A DNA stretch of 64,000 nucleotides from Leifsonia sp. Leaf264 (GCF_001422325.1 NZ_LMMR01000010.1:1-64000); one strand, 5' to 3'. Numbered from the stretch's first letter, positions 35,713-45,079 are shown. Made by a program: numbers and translations. The notes: generated from the sequence alone by a model not told the origin.

Positions 35713-35799
35713 ATGACGAAGACACAGAAGCCGACGCCCCGATCCGGAGCGACCACCGGCCTTGTCGTCGCGGCCCGCCTCGCCGCGATCACGGAGTAG
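35713..35799 (+). CDS. 28-residue small ORF, possible leader peptide
   Basis: This ORF opens MTKTQKPTPRSGATTG and ends ARLAAITE before a TAG. It has the best ribosome site in the neighbourhood (caggagg, six bases before the ATG) and lies directly downstream of a good sigma-A promoter. The peptide is basic at its start and has no signal peptide or membrane helix. A short GC-rich hairpin (acgggcg/cgcccgt, 35816-35830) follows 17 bases after its stop, and the ABC exporter genes come 174 bases later. I do not recognise the peptide. A translated attenuation leader is an inference. Confidence 0.5.
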   Translation: MTKTQKPTPRSGATTGLVVAARLAAITE

Positions 35800-35973
35800 C
35801 CGAACCGCACGCCGCACGGGCGACGCCCGTTCCGCACAGCGCAGGTCCGCACGACCGACAGGCGCTCACACTCAACACCACGCCGACAGCGGATTCCCGC
35901 TCGCCAGCGCCGTCCTCAGCACGGCCGCGCCACGAGCAGGCTCCTCGGCCACCCAGTCAGAAACGTACGAGAC

Positions 35974-37839
35974 ATGCCCGCATCCGTTCAGCACCAGCAC
36001 CCGCCTCACGACCGTCCCGGAACGATCCGGACTCTCCTGAGGCTCTACCCCTACGTCAAGCCGGCCGTGCCCTTCCTCATCCTGGGCGCGGTCTCGGCCC
36101 TGCTCGCCAGCCTGGTCGCCCTCGCCATCCCCCAGATCCTGCAGGTACTCGTCGACGGCCCGCTGTCGACGGGCGACGCGTCGGCCATCTGGCCCGCGGC
36201 GATGCTCGTGATCGGACTCGGCGTGCTCGAGGCGATCCTCATCGCCCTGCGCCGCTGGTTCGTGCTCACGCCGGGAACCCACGTCGAGGCGACGATGCGC
36301 AACGGGCTGTACGCCCAGCTGCAGGACCTCCCGGTCGCGTTCCACGACCGCTGGCCCAGTGGGCAGCTGCTCTCGCGCGCCGTCAGCGACCTCGGCCTCA
36401 TCCGGCGATTCCTCGCCTTCGGCATCATCCTGCTGGTGGTCAACGTGCTGACGATCATCGTCGGTTTCGGCATCCTCATCTCGATGAACTGGATCCTGGG
36501 CCTCATCTTCTTCGTGTGCTCGATCCCGCTGTGGATCTACGGCTTCGTGTTCGAGGGCAAGTACTCGACCATCGCCAGGCGCAGCCAGGACCAGGCCGGA
36601 GACCTGGCGACGGCCGTCGAGGAGTCCGTGCACGGCATCAGGGTGCTGAAGGCGTTCGGCCGGGGGAAGCACGCGCTCAAGAACTTCACCTCGCAGGCCG
36701 AGGACCTGCGCGGTACGGAGATCGAGAAGGCGCGTGCGATCGCGGGAATCTGGCTGTGGCTGCTCATGGTCCCCGACGTCGCCTTCGCCCTCTGCCTGAT
36801 GGTCGGCGGATGGCTGGCCTCGCAGGGCGAACTCAGCGTCGGCACTCTCGTGGCGTTCTTCGCCACGGCGACGGTGCTGCGTTTCCCCGTCGAATCGATC
36901 GGCTTCCTGCTCTCGATGACCTTCGACACCCGCACCGCCACCGACCGCTACTTCGACATCCTCGACGAGGTGAACGCCATCCGCGATCCCGAGGCGCCCG
37001 TCACGATCGCGGAGCCCCACGGCGAGCTGCACTTCGATGACGTGCACTTCCGCTACCAGGATTCGCCCGAACGCTTCCCCGACCTCGTCGACGGCGTCGA
37101 ACTGACGCTGCAGCCGGGCGAGACCATGGCCTTGGTCGGACTCACAGGCTCGGGAAAGTCGACGATCACGGCTCTCACGACGCGTCTCTACGACGTGACC
37201 GGGGGAGCTGTGCGCCTCGACGGCGTCGACGTGCGCGACCTCACCCGGGAGGAGCTCCGCCGGCACATCGCCATGGCCTTCGAGGACGCAACGCTGTTCT
37301 CGGCATCAGTGCGCGACAACGTGCTGCTCGGTCGCCCCGAGTTCTCGGAGCGGAGTCCTGAAGCGGATGCCGCCCTCGCCGAGGCGCTCGAGATCGCCCA
37401 GGCCGGCTTCGTGCACGACCTGCCCGATGGCGTCGACACCAAGGTCGGCGAGGAGGGCATGAGCCTCTCGGGCGGTCAGCGCCAGCGTCTCGCCCTGGCT
37501 CGTGCCGTCGCGGCCAAGCCCGCCGTGCTCGTGCTCGACGACCCGCTGTCGGCGCTCGACGTCGACACCGAGGCCCTCGTGGAAGCGGCGCTGCGACGGG
37601 TGCTCGCCTCGACGACAGCGCTCATCGTGGCGCACAGGCCGTCCACGGTCATGCTGGCCGACAGGGTCGCCCTGCTGCAGGACGGCCGCATCACGGCCGT
37701 CGGTCGTCACTCCGAACTGCTGGAGAGCAACGACCACTACAGGTTCGTCATCTCCAGCCTGGAGGACGAGGAGCGCCGCGACCAGGCGCGCCAGACCGAT
37801 CGAGATCTGTTCGATGAGAAGGAGGGAGTGAGCCGATGA
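35974..37839 (+). CDS. ABC multidrug-type exporter subunit (degenerate-site half)
   Basis: A 621-residue half-transporter: six membrane helices at ~25-310 and an ATPase domain at ~345-590. The ATPase has Walker [11 protein letters not shown]-loop AFEDATLFS (Glu in place of Gln), signature [14 protein letters not shown] and Walker [12 protein letters not shown], where Asp replaces the catalytic Glu. This marks the non-hydrolysing half of a heterodimeric exporter. It overlaps the partner gene by four bases. No ribosome site is evident before ATG 35974, so translation may depend on the upstream leader. Confidence 0.9.
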   Translation: MPASVQHQHPPHDRPGTIRTLLRLYPYVKPAVPFLILGAVSALLASLVALAIPQILQVLVDGPLSTGDASAIWPAAMLVIGLGVLEAILIALRRWFVLTPGTHVEATMRNGLYAQLQDLPVAFHDRWPSGQLLSRAVSDLGLIRRFLAFGIILLVVNVLTIIVGFGILISMNWILGLIFFVCSIPLWIYGFVFEGKYSTIARRSQDQAGDLATAVEESVHGIRVLKAFGRGKHALKNFTSQAEDLRGTEIEKARAIAGIWLWLLMVPDVAFALCLMVGGWLASQGELSVGTLVAFFATATVLRFPVESIGFLLSMTFDTRTATDRYFDILDEVNAIRDPEAPVTIAEPHGELHFDDVHFRYQDSPERFPDLVDGVELTLQPGETMALVGLTGSGKSTITALTTRLYDVTGGAVRLDGVDVRDLTREELRRHIAMAFEDATLFSASVRDNVLLGRPEFSERSPEADAALAEALEIAQAGFVHDLPDGVDTKVGEEGMSLSGGQRQRLALARAVAAKPAVLVLDDPLSALDVDTEALVEAALRRVLASTTALIVAHRPSTVMLADRVALLQDGRITAVGRHSELLESNDHYRFVISSLEDEERRDQARQTDRDLFDEKEGVSR

Positions 37840-39641
37840 GCGTCATCGGAGTGGAAGGCGAAGAGCGCAACGACTTCAGCAAGGACGAGTCGCGCCAGAT
37901 CCGCCGGCGATCCCTGCACCTGCTCGGTTCGCTGCTGCGGCCGCTGCGGGCGCAGGTCGCCCTCGCCATCGCCGTCATCGTCGTCTCGACGGCCTTCCAG
38001 GTGGCCGGGCCGGCGTTGATCGCGATCGGCATCGACCAGGGCCTTCCGGCTCTCATGAACCAGGACTGGGGACCCCTCGGACTGGTCGGTGCTGCCTATC
38101 TCGTCACGGGCGTCCTCGGCGCCGTCCTCATCGCCTGGTACACGGTGCTCAGTGCGCGCATCAGTCAGGCCGTGCTCATCGACCTGCGCACGCGCGTGTT
38201 CCTGCAGACGCAGAAGCTCAGCCTCGAGTTCCACGAGTCGTACACCTCGGGACGCATCATCTCCCGCCAGACGAGCGATCTCGACGCCATCCGCGAACTG
38301 CTCGACGAGGGCATCAACGGCCTCATCCGCGGCGTGCTGTACATGGGCTTCATCGGCGTCGCACTGTTCGTGCTCGACTGGGTGAGCGGCCTGGTGCTCG
38401 TCGTCTCGCTGGTTCCCCTGTTCGTGCTCACGCGCTGGTTCCAGACCCGTTCGCAGCGGTTGTTCCGCGAATCGCGGGTGGCGTCGGCGAAGCTCATCGT
38501 GAAGTTCGTCGAGTCGATGACCGGCATCCGTGCCGTCAAGGCGTTCCGCGTCGAGAAGCGCAACGGGAAGGAGTTCGGCGACCTCACCGAGGACTACCGC
38601 GACGTCAACGCCCGCGTCATCCAGCTCTTCGGGATCTTCGATCCCGGACTGGTGCTGATCGGCAACGTGGCTGTGGGCATAGTCCTGCTGATCGGCGGGT
38701 ACCGCGTGATCGACGGCGAGGTGGCTATCGGCGTGCTGCTCGCGGCGCTGCTCTACACGCGGCGGTTCTTCGACCCCATGGAGGAGATGGCGATGTTCTA
38801 CAACTCCTACCAGTCGGCGACGGCCGCGTTGGAGAAGATCTCGGGCGTCCTCGAGGAGAAGCCGAGCGTTCCCGACCCGGTCAAGCCGATCGACCTCTGG
38901 GAATCGACGGGCAACGTGCGGTTCACTGGCGTGCGCTTCGCCTACACGGCCGACCGGGAGATCCTGCCGAGCTTCGACCTCGACCTGCCGTCAGGGCAGA
39001 CCGTCGCACTCGTCGGGTCGACCGGAGCGGGCAAGACCACCCTGGCCAAGCTCATCTCGCGGTTCTACGACCCGACAGATGGCGCCGTCACTCTGGACGG
39101 GGTCGACCTGCGCGACCTGCACCCCAAGGACCTGCGACGTGCGATCGTCATGGTCACGCAGGAGGCGTACCTGTTCTCGGGCTCCGTCGCCGACAACATC
39201 GCCATCGGCAAGCCGGAGGCGACCTTCGACGAGATCGTGGCCGCGGCGAAGGCGGTCGGTGCGCACGAGTTCATCGAGGGGCTGCCCAACGGTTACGACA
39301 CCGACGTGAACAAGCGCGGCGGCCGCGTGAGTGCCGGTCAGCGCCAGTTGATCTCCTTCGCGCGCGCGTTCCTCGCCGACCCGGCGGTGCTCATCCTCGA
39401 CGAGGCGACGTCGTCGCTCGACATCCCGAGCGAGCGCCTCGTGCAGGAGGCGCTGCAGACGCTGCTGTCCGACCGCACGGCCGTCATCATCGCGCACAGG
39501 CTGTCGACCGTCGCGATCGCCGACCGCGTCCTGGTGATGGAGTACGGCCGCATCGTGGAGGACGGCACGCCCGACGACCTCATCGCCGGTACCGGCCGCT
39601 TCGCCCAACTGCACGCGGCCTGGCGCGATTCGCTGGTCTAG
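37836..39641 (+). CDS. ABC multidrug-type exporter subunit (catalytic half)
   Basis: A 601-residue half-transporter with six helices at ~40-325 and an ATPase domain at ~355-590. Walker A is [10 protein letters not shown]-loop [10 protein letters not shown] and Walker [12 protein letters not shown], with the catalytic Glu present. The signature deviates as VSAGQRQ. With the Asp-substituted partner this gives one normal and one degenerate ATP site, as in LmrCD, BmrCD and TM287/288 exporters. The substrate is unknown; drugs or lipids are typical for the family. Confidence 0.92.
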   Translation: MSVIGVEGEERNDFSKDESRQIRRRSLHLLGSLLRPLRAQVALAIAVIVVSTAFQVAGPALIAIGIDQGLPALMNQDWGPLGLVGAAYLVTGVLGAVLIAWYTVLSARISQAVLIDLRTRVFLQTQKLSLEFHESYTSGRIISRQTSDLDAIRELLDEGINGLIRGVLYMGFIGVALFVLDWVSGLVLVVSLVPLFVLTRWFQTRSQRLFRESRVASAKLIVKFVESMTGIRAVKAFRVEKRNGKEFGDLTEDYRDVNARVIQLFGIFDPGLVLIGNVAVGIVLLIGGYRVIDGEVAIGVLLAALLYTRRFFDPMEEMAMFYNSYQSATAALEKISGVLEEKPSVPDPVKPIDLWESTGNVRFTGVRFAYTADREILPSFDLDLPSGQTVALVGSTGAGKTTLAKLISRFYDPTDGAVTLDGVDLRDLHPKDLRRAIVMVTQEAYLFSGSVADNIAIGKPEATFDEIVAAAKAVGAHEFIEGLPNGYDTDVNKRGGRVSAGQRQLISFARAFLADPAVLILDEATSSLDIPSERLVQEALQTLLSDRTAVIIAHRLSTVAIADRVLVMEYGRIVEDGTPDDLIAGTGRFAQLHAAWRDSLV

Positions 39642-39677
39642 CGTCCTGCGCGCTGAGGTGCTGACGACGTCGGCACC

Positions 39678-40949
39678 TCAGCGCGTGCCCGAGATGACGT
39701 GGATCCGCGTCGGTTCGAGACCGTTGAACCCGGATGCCGTCACCGAGGTGTAGGCGCCCATCATCGGACTCACGAGCAGGTCGCCCTCACCCAGCACGGG
39801 CAGGTCGATGCCGCGTGCGATCACGTCCACGCTGTCGCACGTCGGTCCGGCGAGAGTGACGCGCTCGCTGGCGGCATCCGGAGTCGTCGTCAGCTCACTC
39901 GCGGCGAAGACCAGCGGATGCACTCCTTCGGTCAGCACGTTGGAGTAGCTGCCGTACAGTCCGTCGTCGAGGTAGTGCCAGCGACCGTCGACGCGGTCGC
40001 TCGACCCGACGACCCGGGTGACCAGCGTCATCGCGGTCGCCGTCACGAACCGGCCGGGCTCGAGCAGAACAGTGTCGTTGCGGCCGCCGACGGCGATCGC
40101 CGTGCGGATGCCCGTGGCGAGAGCGGCGAGCTCGGGGACAGCCTCGTCGTAACCGATGGGGAACCCGCCGCCGAGGTCGATGACGTGGAACCGCAGTCCG
40201 AAGCGCGCCTCGAGCTCGTCCATGAGCCGGGTGGAGCGCTGGATCGCGTGCTCGAACGGTGCGACCGACGTCGTCTGGCTTCCGACGTGGAAACTGAAGC
40301 CGGCGACGCGCACCCCGTGGCGGATCGCGTCGCCGACGAGCGCCGCCGCCTGACGTTCGGTGGCACCGAACTTGGCCGAGAGGTCGCAGCCGGCGTCGGG
40401 GTTCGGGAAACTCAGGCGCACGAGAACGTCGACGTCGTGGGGCAGCTCGGCGATCTTCGACAGCTCGCCCGGATTGTCGACGACGAAGCGCCGGATGCCG
40501 CAGCCGTAGGCGTCGCCGATATCGGAACGGGTACGGATCGGGTGGGTGTGCAGGGTGCCGGAGAGATCGACGCCGTTCTCGCGGAGCAGGGCGATCTCTC
40601 CGCGGGATGCCACCTCGAACGACGCACCGGTGGCGGCGATCGTGCGGATGACGGCCGGATGCGGAAGCGCCTTGGTGGCGAAGTGGATGCGCGCATCCGG
40701 AAGCTCCCGTCGCAGCAGGTCGAGCTGCTCGCGCACCCGCGAGGTGTCGAGCACCAGCAGCGGGGAGCCGTGGCGGCGCACCAGGGCTGGCAGCCCGATG
40801 GCGGAGCTGTAGCGGGCCAGGGCGGCGCGGACGAGCTCGCGGTGCGAAGGCTCCGACCGCGCTCGTGACGTCGTGAACGACCGCCCGTCAGTCTCAGCGG
40901 ACTCGTGGACCGACGGGTCGAGCAGTGTCGAGACGGATGCCGTGGTCAT
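39678..40949 (-). CDS. fold-III PLP decarboxylase (ornithine/lysine decarboxylase type)
   Basis: A 423-residue alanine-racemase-fold decarboxylase. Lys93 (HFATKALPHP) would hold PLP. FHVGSQ and the glycine-rich VIDLGGGFPIGY bind the phosphate. Cys371-Asp in GPTCDSVDVI is the second-subunit active-site motif of ornithine decarboxylases, and the C-terminus has the usual GAYTSVTASGFNG. Putrescine or cadaverine would be the product, but an amino-acid decarboxylase of another specificity is possible. A strong ribosome site (gaaggagaacc) fixes the ATG at 40949. It overlaps the preceding membrane-protein gene by 56 bases. Confidence 0.88.
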   Translation of the reverse strand: MTTASVSTLLDPSVHESAETDGRSFTTSRARSEPSHRELVRAALARYSSAIGLPALVRRHGSPLLVLDTSRVREQLDLLRRELPDARIHFATKALPHPAVIRTIAATGASFEVASRGEIALLRENGVDLSGTLHTHPIRTRSDIGDAYGCGIRRFVVDNPGELSKIAELPHDVDVLVRLSFPNPDAGCDLSAKFGATERQAAALVGDAIRHGVRVAGFSFHVGSQTTSVAPFEHAIQRSTRLMDELEARFGLRFHVIDLGGGFPIGYDEAVPELAALATGIRTAIAVGGRNDTVLLEPGRFVTATAMTLVTRVVGSSDRVDGRWHYLDDGLYGSYSNVLTEGVHPLVFAASELTTTPDAASERVTLAGPTCDSVDVIARGIDLPVLGEGDLLVSPMMGAYTSVTASGFNGLEPTRIHVISGTR

Positions 40950-41409
40950 GGTTCTCCTTCGGGTGAGGCAGGATGATGCGCTTCGCGAACTCGAAGCTGG
41001 TGATGGTGATGGCGTAGAACACGACGTCGGACGCGAGCTTCGCGATGAGCCAGGCGAGCGGTGTCGCGCCCATCGAGGTCGGGATCGCCCAGAGCAGCGC
41101 GGGCCTGACGAGGAGGGTGTCGACGAGCTCGGCCGGTCCGAACTCGGCGAGGAGGGAGCGGAGGGTGAGCACGGTCGTTGCGAGCGGCCCGTTGCCCGCC
41201 GCGTGTCCGCGCGCGGTGCGCACCAGGATGAGGGCGTAATAGCCGATGGTCTCGGCGACGGTCCCGGCCACGGCGGCGATGGCGAGCGAACCCGTCGTCT
41301 CGAACGATCCCCAGGCGGCGAGCAGGGCGGCCGCAGTGCCGAGGACCTCCGGGGCGAGATAGCGCGCGACCCACACGTGGGCTGCTCGAGGCGATCGGGG
41401 GGAGGTCAC
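40894..41409 (-). CDS. small membrane protein in the decarboxylase operon
   Basis: A 171-residue protein with about four hydrophobic helices (~20-42, 44-68, 100-125, 128-150) and a charged C-terminus. I do not recognise the family. It is encoded just upstream of, and overlapping, the PLP decarboxylase gene. A transport or regulatory role linked to the amine is possible but unproven. GTG 41409 was chosen because it overlaps the stop of an upstream ORF (GTGA). An ATG at 41457 would add 16 Arg-rich residues. Confidence 0.65.
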   Translation of the reverse strand: MTSPRSPRAAHVWVARYLAPEVLGTAAALLAAWGSFETTGSLAIAAVAGTVAETIGYYALILVRTARGHAAGNGPLATTVLTLRSLLAEFGPAELVDTLLVRPALLWAIPTSMGATPLAWLIAKLASDVVFYAITITSFEFAKRIILPHPKENHDHGIRLDTARPVGPRVR

Positions 41410-41702
41410 GCAGGCGATCCTCGTCGGACGTTCGAGCCGCCGCCTCGGTGCAGGCACCTCAGTGCGGTGGGGGCAACCCGGACGTTCGAGGCGAGGAGCG
41501 CAGGGCCAGAGGCGCGGTGCGTTCGGACGCGGGGTTGCGTCGACGGACGTGAAGAGGGGGAGGACCTGTCGGGTTCAGGTCTTCCCCCTCTTCGTGAACC
41601 CGACCGGCTGGTCGTCTCCGTGTTCGGGTGCGGATGCCGACGAGCTGGATCTGCGAGTGGCGACCGCTGTGCCCGGTGCGCGTACGCGAGTTCGAAAGAC
41701 AT
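41406..41702 (-). CDS. possible leader ORF of the decarboxylase operon
   Basis: A 98-codon ORF beginning MSFELAYAHRAQR, with gggagg three bases before the ATG. Its TGA overlaps the GTG of the next gene (GTGA), as expected for coupled translation. The rest is Arg/Pro/Ser-rich and not protein-like in composition, and it runs through the hairpins at 41551-41604. It may be a translated leader or a chance ORF. It lies in the otherwise gene-free 41410-41820 stretch. Confidence 0.3.
   Translation of the reverse strand: MSFELAYAHRAQRSPLADPARRHPHPNTETTSRSGSRRGGRPEPDRSSPSSRPSTQPRVRTHRASGPALLASNVRVAPTALRCLHRGGGSNVRRGSPA
41551..41604. promoter_or_regulatory. two mutually exclusive hairpins (attenuator-like)
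   Basis: Hairpin A has 18-base arms at 41551-41568 (gaagagggggaggacctg) and 41576-41593, pairing at 17 of 18. Hairpin B has perfect 10-base arms at 41568-41577 (gtcgggttca) and 41595-41604. The right arm of A lies within B, so only one can form. This is the geometry of a terminator/antiterminator switch, though no T-run follows on either strand. On the plus strand the A mismatch becomes a G-U pair. Confidence 0.6.
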
Positions 41703-41808
41703 GTTCCTCCCTCGACAAGGGGACACGGATCGGTGTCCGCCCTCCGTGGAGTCTCGGGGTGCACCCCGATCTTCGGCCCTCTGGTCAGGTGCATGCGTCC
41801 AGCCGGGG

Positions 41809-41814
41809 CAGAAT
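41809..41814 (+). promoter_or_regulatory. -10-like CAGAAT before the receiver gene
   Basis: CAGAAT ends six bases before the ATG at 41821, a leaderless arrangement like several others in this window. Confidence 0.35.
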
Positions 41815-41820
41815 CGGGGC

Positions 41821-42171
41821 ATGGTGTCTCGGGTGGTGATCGTCGACGACCACGACGTGTTCCGTGATCAGGTGCGGAAGCTCCTCGAAGCCGACGGCTT
41901 CGAGGTCATCGGCGACGCCGCATCCGCACTCTCGGCTGTCGCGCTCGTGGAATCGGACCTGCCGGACCTGGTGCTGCTCGACGTGATGCTGCCGGATGCG
42001 ATGGGCTTCGATGTCGTACCATCGCTGCGCGCGCTCGGATCCTTCGCTATCGTTCTCACATCGAGTCGCGATCGGAGTGACTACGGCAGTCGCATCGAGT
42101 CGAGCGGAGCCGACGGCTTCATCCCGAAGGACGAGCTCTCCGGAGCCGGCCTGCGCGAGTTCGTCGCCTGA
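41821..42171 (+). CDS. stand-alone response-regulator receiver domain
   Basis: A 116-residue CheY-like receiver with no output domain. It has acidic Asp9-Asp10, phospho-acceptor Asp54 in LLLDVMLPD, switch Thr80 in VLTSS and Lys103 in IPKDEL. All key residues are present, so it can probably be phosphorylated, perhaps by the kinase encoded at 42934. It is separated from the NarL-type regulator by 88 bases and has its own leaderless-type promoter. Confidence 0.88.
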   Translation: MVSRVVIVDDHDVFRDQVRKLLEADGFEVIGDAASALSAVALVESDLPDLVLLDVMLPDAMGFDVVPSLRALGSFAIVLTSSRDRSDYGSRIESSGADGFIPKDELSGAGLREFVA

Positions 42172-42259
42172 GTCGCCGGCACAGCACCATCGCACAGCAC
42201 CTTCAGTCACATCCGTCACCCCAGCGTCGTGAGAACGGCGCCCGACAGACTGGACGATC

Positions 42260-42937
42260 ATGAACGCGGAGAGAGTCGCCCCCGACGGGGCACCGACCAG
42301 AGTCGCCATCGCCGATGACGCCATGCTGTTGCGCACCGGCATCTCCACGGTGCTCACGGCAGGCGGCTGCGAGATCGTCGCCTCCGTCGGCACCGGGGAC
42401 GAACTGCTTCGGGTGGTGCAGGAGCAGGACGTCGACGCCGTCGTGCTCGACATCCGGATGCCGCCCACCCACACCGACGAGGGCATCGTCGCGCTCGAGA
42501 CGCTGCGGGCGAACGGCTCCACGGTCGGGGTGCTGCTGCTCTCGATGTATGCGACGCCGGCCTACGCCATCAGGGCGATGAGCGCCGGCGGCGGGACGGG
42601 CTACCTGCTCAAGGACCGCGTCGCCGAGCCGGAACGCCTCGTGCAGGCCGTGCGCACAGTCGCCTCCGGCGGCTCCGTCGTCGACAGCGAGGTCGTGTCT
42701 CAGCTGGTGGCGCAGAAGGGCAATCCCTCGGTCGAGGTGCTCACGCCGCGCGAACGCGACGTCCTGGCGCTCATGGCCGAGGGGAAGTCGAACTCCGGCA
42801 TCGCCTCGGCGCTGTTCCTCAGTCTGAAGACCGTCGAGACCCACATCGGGAACATCATGTCGAAGCTCGGCATCGACGAGTCGCCGACGGATCACCGACG
42901 CGTGCTCGCCGTGCTCCGCCTCCTCGGCCAACCGTGA
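42260..42937 (+). CDS. NarL/LuxR-family response regulator
   Basis: A 225-residue DNA-binding regulator. The receiver domain (~12-130) has Asp19-Asp20, phospho-acceptor Asp64 in VVLDIRMPP and Lys in YLLKDRV. The LuxR helix-turn-helix (~160-222) has LTPRERDVLALMAEGKSN and TVETHIGNIMSKLGI. It overlaps the kinase gene by four bases, forming a classic two-component operon. Targets are unknown. Confidence 0.93.
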   Translation: MNAERVAPDGAPTRVAIADDAMLLRTGISTVLTAGGCEIVASVGTGDELLRVVQEQDVDAVVLDIRMPPTHTDEGIVALETLRANGSTVGVLLLSMYATPAYAIRAMSAGGGTGYLLKDRVAEPERLVQAVRTVASGGSVVDSEVVSQLVAQKGNPSVEVLTPRERDVLALMAEGKSNSGIASALFLSLKTVETHIGNIMSKLGIDESPTDHRRVLAVLRLLGQP

Positions 42938-44724
42938 CGCCACTGCAGCTCCGGCGACTCGCCGTCGTCGTCCTGGCGGCGGTGCTCATCGTCGTCGAGG
43001 AGGTCATCGGCTTCGAGGCGGCAGCCCTTACGCAGCCGTGGTCGCTGAGCGGCACGATCTTCCACGCCTTCGCCGGGCTCAGCTACGCCGTGTGCGCCTG
43101 GATCGCATGGGAGACGGCGGACTCGCCCATCCCGGCACGCATCATGATCACGATCGCGTTCCTCTGGCTGCCGCCGGCGTTCATCGCGGCCATGTGGCCC
43201 TACGGGGCGCTCTGGCCGGTGCTCGAGGCCGTCAGCCTGTTCTGGGCCGTGCTGCAGGCCGGGCTCGTGGTGGTCTACCCGACCGGACGCTTCTTCGGCC
43301 CGGTGGAGAAATGGCTGCTCACCATCGGCGGGGTGGCCGCCGTCATCCGGATGCTCGCCGTCCTCGTGCTGATGCCGGCTCCGGCGCGCTACCCGGACTG
43401 CGCCTGCTCGCCGAACGTCTACGCCATCGCGGCGAACCGGCCGGTCTACGTCGCCATCGATCTCGGCTTCCGTGCCATCGGGATCGCCCTGATCATCGGC
43501 ATCATCGTGCTGGTCATCGTGCGGTGGATGCGGGGGACCACGCCGGCACGCAACATCGCCTTCGTCATGCCCGTCGCGCTCATCCTCTGGTGCGCCGCCG
43601 TCGTGTACGGGACGATCTCGGACATCACCGGCGGGAGTTCGGCCCTCTTCACCTACCTCGGCTACCTCGGCACGGCGTCGATCCCGATCAGCTTCGTCGC
43701 CGGGCTCGGCTACATCCGCAGCCTCCGGGGCCGGGTCTCCGACCTGATGGTGCACACCAGGGACGGCGTTGACCGCGACTACTGGCAGTCCGTGCTCGCC
43801 GAGACTCTGCGTGATCCGGCCCTCAGGGTGTACTGGTGGGAACCGGACCTCGCCGCCTACGTCGACTCCCGCGGTGTGGAGATGGCAGGAGAGCCCGACC
43901 GCAGCAGGCCCCGCGGCCGCGCCCTCATGGCGATCGAGTCGCCGTCGGGGAGGCTGGCCGTGATCGATCACGACCGCGCGCTGAGCGAGAACCAGGAGCT
44001 GCTGGATGCCGTGTCGACAGCGCTCACGCTGTCCGTCGACAACGGGCGCTTGCGCGTGGAGCTCGAGGAGACCCTCGAGGAGGTGCGCGAGTCGCGCGTG
44101 CGCATCATCGAGGCCGGCATCGTGGCCCGCAAGAAGATCGAACGCGACCTGCACGACGGTTCGCAGCAGTCGCTGGTGTCCCTCGCGCTCAGCCTGCGGA
44201 TGGCCGTCACCAAGGCGAGAGCCGACGGCAATGACGAGCTCGCCGCCGACCTCGAACTGGCGCTGGCCCAGCTCAGCGGCTCGCTCAAGCAGCTGCGGGA
44301 GCTCGCGCGCGGCATCCACCCGAGCTCACTGACGCTCGGCGGCCTCGGCATGGCGATCGGGGAGCTCGTGTCGCGCTCGCCGGTTCCGGTGCAGGTCGAC
44401 GTGGAGGTGCCCGAGAACCTGCCGGCGCTGACCGAGACGACCCTCTACTTCTTCATCGCCGAATGCCTGACGAACGTGGCCAAGTACGCCGAGGCGACGC
44501 ACTGCCGCATCCGCTTGGCCAATGACGACGACGGGCTGAGCGTCAGCGTCACCGACGACGGTCGCGGGGGAGCGGACTTCTCCAAGGGCACCGGCCTCAT
44601 GGGGCTCGTCGACCGCATTGCGGCGCTCGGCGGCACGGTCGAGCTGTCGATGGGCGACGGCGGGCGCGGCACGACGGTGGCGGCGCGCATTCCGGCAGCG
44701 GCGCTGGTCGAGCAGCGCGGCTGA
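42934..44724 (+). CDS. sensor histidine kinase (HisKA_3 type)
   Basis: A 596-residue kinase. About seven or eight hydrophobic helices fill residues 5-265. A GAF-like linker (~270-365) follows, then the HisKA_3 dimerisation box with phospho-acceptor His407 in KKIERDLHDGSQQ. The ATPase domain has the N-box FFIAECLTNVAKYA and G-boxes DDGRGGADF and GTGLMGL. The start is GTG at 42934 inside the regulator stop. The membrane part has no recognisable ligand domain, so the signal is unknown. Confidence 0.92.
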   Translation: MTPLQLRRLAVVVLAAVLIVVEEVIGFEAAALTQPWSLSGTIFHAFAGLSYAVCAWIAWETADSPIPARIMITIAFLWLPPAFIAAMWPYGALWPVLEAVSLFWAVLQAGLVVVYPTGRFFGPVEKWLLTIGGVAAVIRMLAVLVLMPAPARYPDCACSPNVYAIAANRPVYVAIDLGFRAIGIALIIGIIVLVIVRWMRGTTPARNIAFVMPVALILWCAAVVYGTISDITGGSSALFTYLGYLGTASIPISFVAGLGYIRSLRGRVSDLMVHTRDGVDRDYWQSVLAETLRDPALRVYWWEPDLAAYVDSRGVEMAGEPDRSRPRGRALMAIESPSGRLAVIDHDRALSENQELLDAVSTALTLSVDNGRLRVELEETLEEVRESRVRIIEAGIVARKKIERDLHDGSQQSLVSLALSLRMAVTKARADGNDELAADLELALAQLSGSLKQLRELARGIHPSSLTLGGLGMAIGELVSRSPVPVQVDVEVPENLPALTETTLYFFIAECLTNVAKYAEATHCRIRLANDDDGLSVSVTDDGRGGADFSKGTGLMGLVDRIAALGGTVELSMGDGGRGTTVAARIPAAALVEQRG

Positions 44725-44730
44725 CCTGGC

Positions 44731-45003
44731 TCAGGGACGCCAGCGCGCGGACGCAGCGACGCGATAACCGGCATCCGTCGTCACCAACGGGGTGCCCTCG
44801 GCGCGGTAGTGCACCAGGGCGCGCTCCTCGTGGTCGATCGGCGGGTGGCCGCTGGCACGGATGACGCGCCACCACGGCGCATCGGACCCGTAGCGAGCCA
44901 TGACCTGGCCGACGACCCTGGCGCCGCGGGATCCGAGCGTGGCCGCGACATCACCGTAGGTCATCACGTGCCCCGGCGGGATGGAGTCGACGATGTCGAG
45001 CAC
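44731..45003 (-). CDS. alkyltransferase-like (ATL) protein, MGMT family
   Basis: A 90-residue protein with the MGMT DNA-binding fold: IPPGHVMTYGDVAATLG, then SRGARVVGQVMAR. The active-site PCHRV of true O6-alkylguanine transferases is replaced by PWWRV, so the acceptor Cys is missing. ATL proteins bind O6-alkylguanine without repairing it and hand it to nucleotide excision repair. The start is uncertain: GTG 45003 gives a slightly short N-terminus, and no ATG lies in frame before the neighbouring GNAT gene ends at 45080. Confidence 0.8.
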   Translation of the reverse strand: MLDIVDSIPPGHVMTYGDVAATLGSRGARVVGQVMARYGSDAPWWRVIRASGHPPIDHEERALVHYRAEGTPLVTTDAGYRVAASARWRP

Positions 45004-45079
45004 GGCCGCGACGAAGCCCTCCGCGATGGCCGGTTGCCGACGGGGAGCGGATGCCCGAGCCAGCTCGGGCCGCCCGCTC

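Noticed and set aside
28344-39641. Antibiotic biosynthesis cluster
   Set aside because: Several ABC exporter genes are adjacent, but there are no synthase, tailoring or precursor genes; they are two separate transport operons on opposite strands.
41551-41593. Simple intrinsic terminator
   Set aside because: The stem is strong, but no T-run follows on either strand and it overlaps an alternative hairpin, so an attenuator-like label was preferred.
41459-41794. Second minus-strand ORF in another frame in the decarboxylase leader
   Set aside because: No ribosome site and no coupling to the next gene; composition looks random. The 41406-41702 frame was kept only because of its ribosome site and GTGA overlap.
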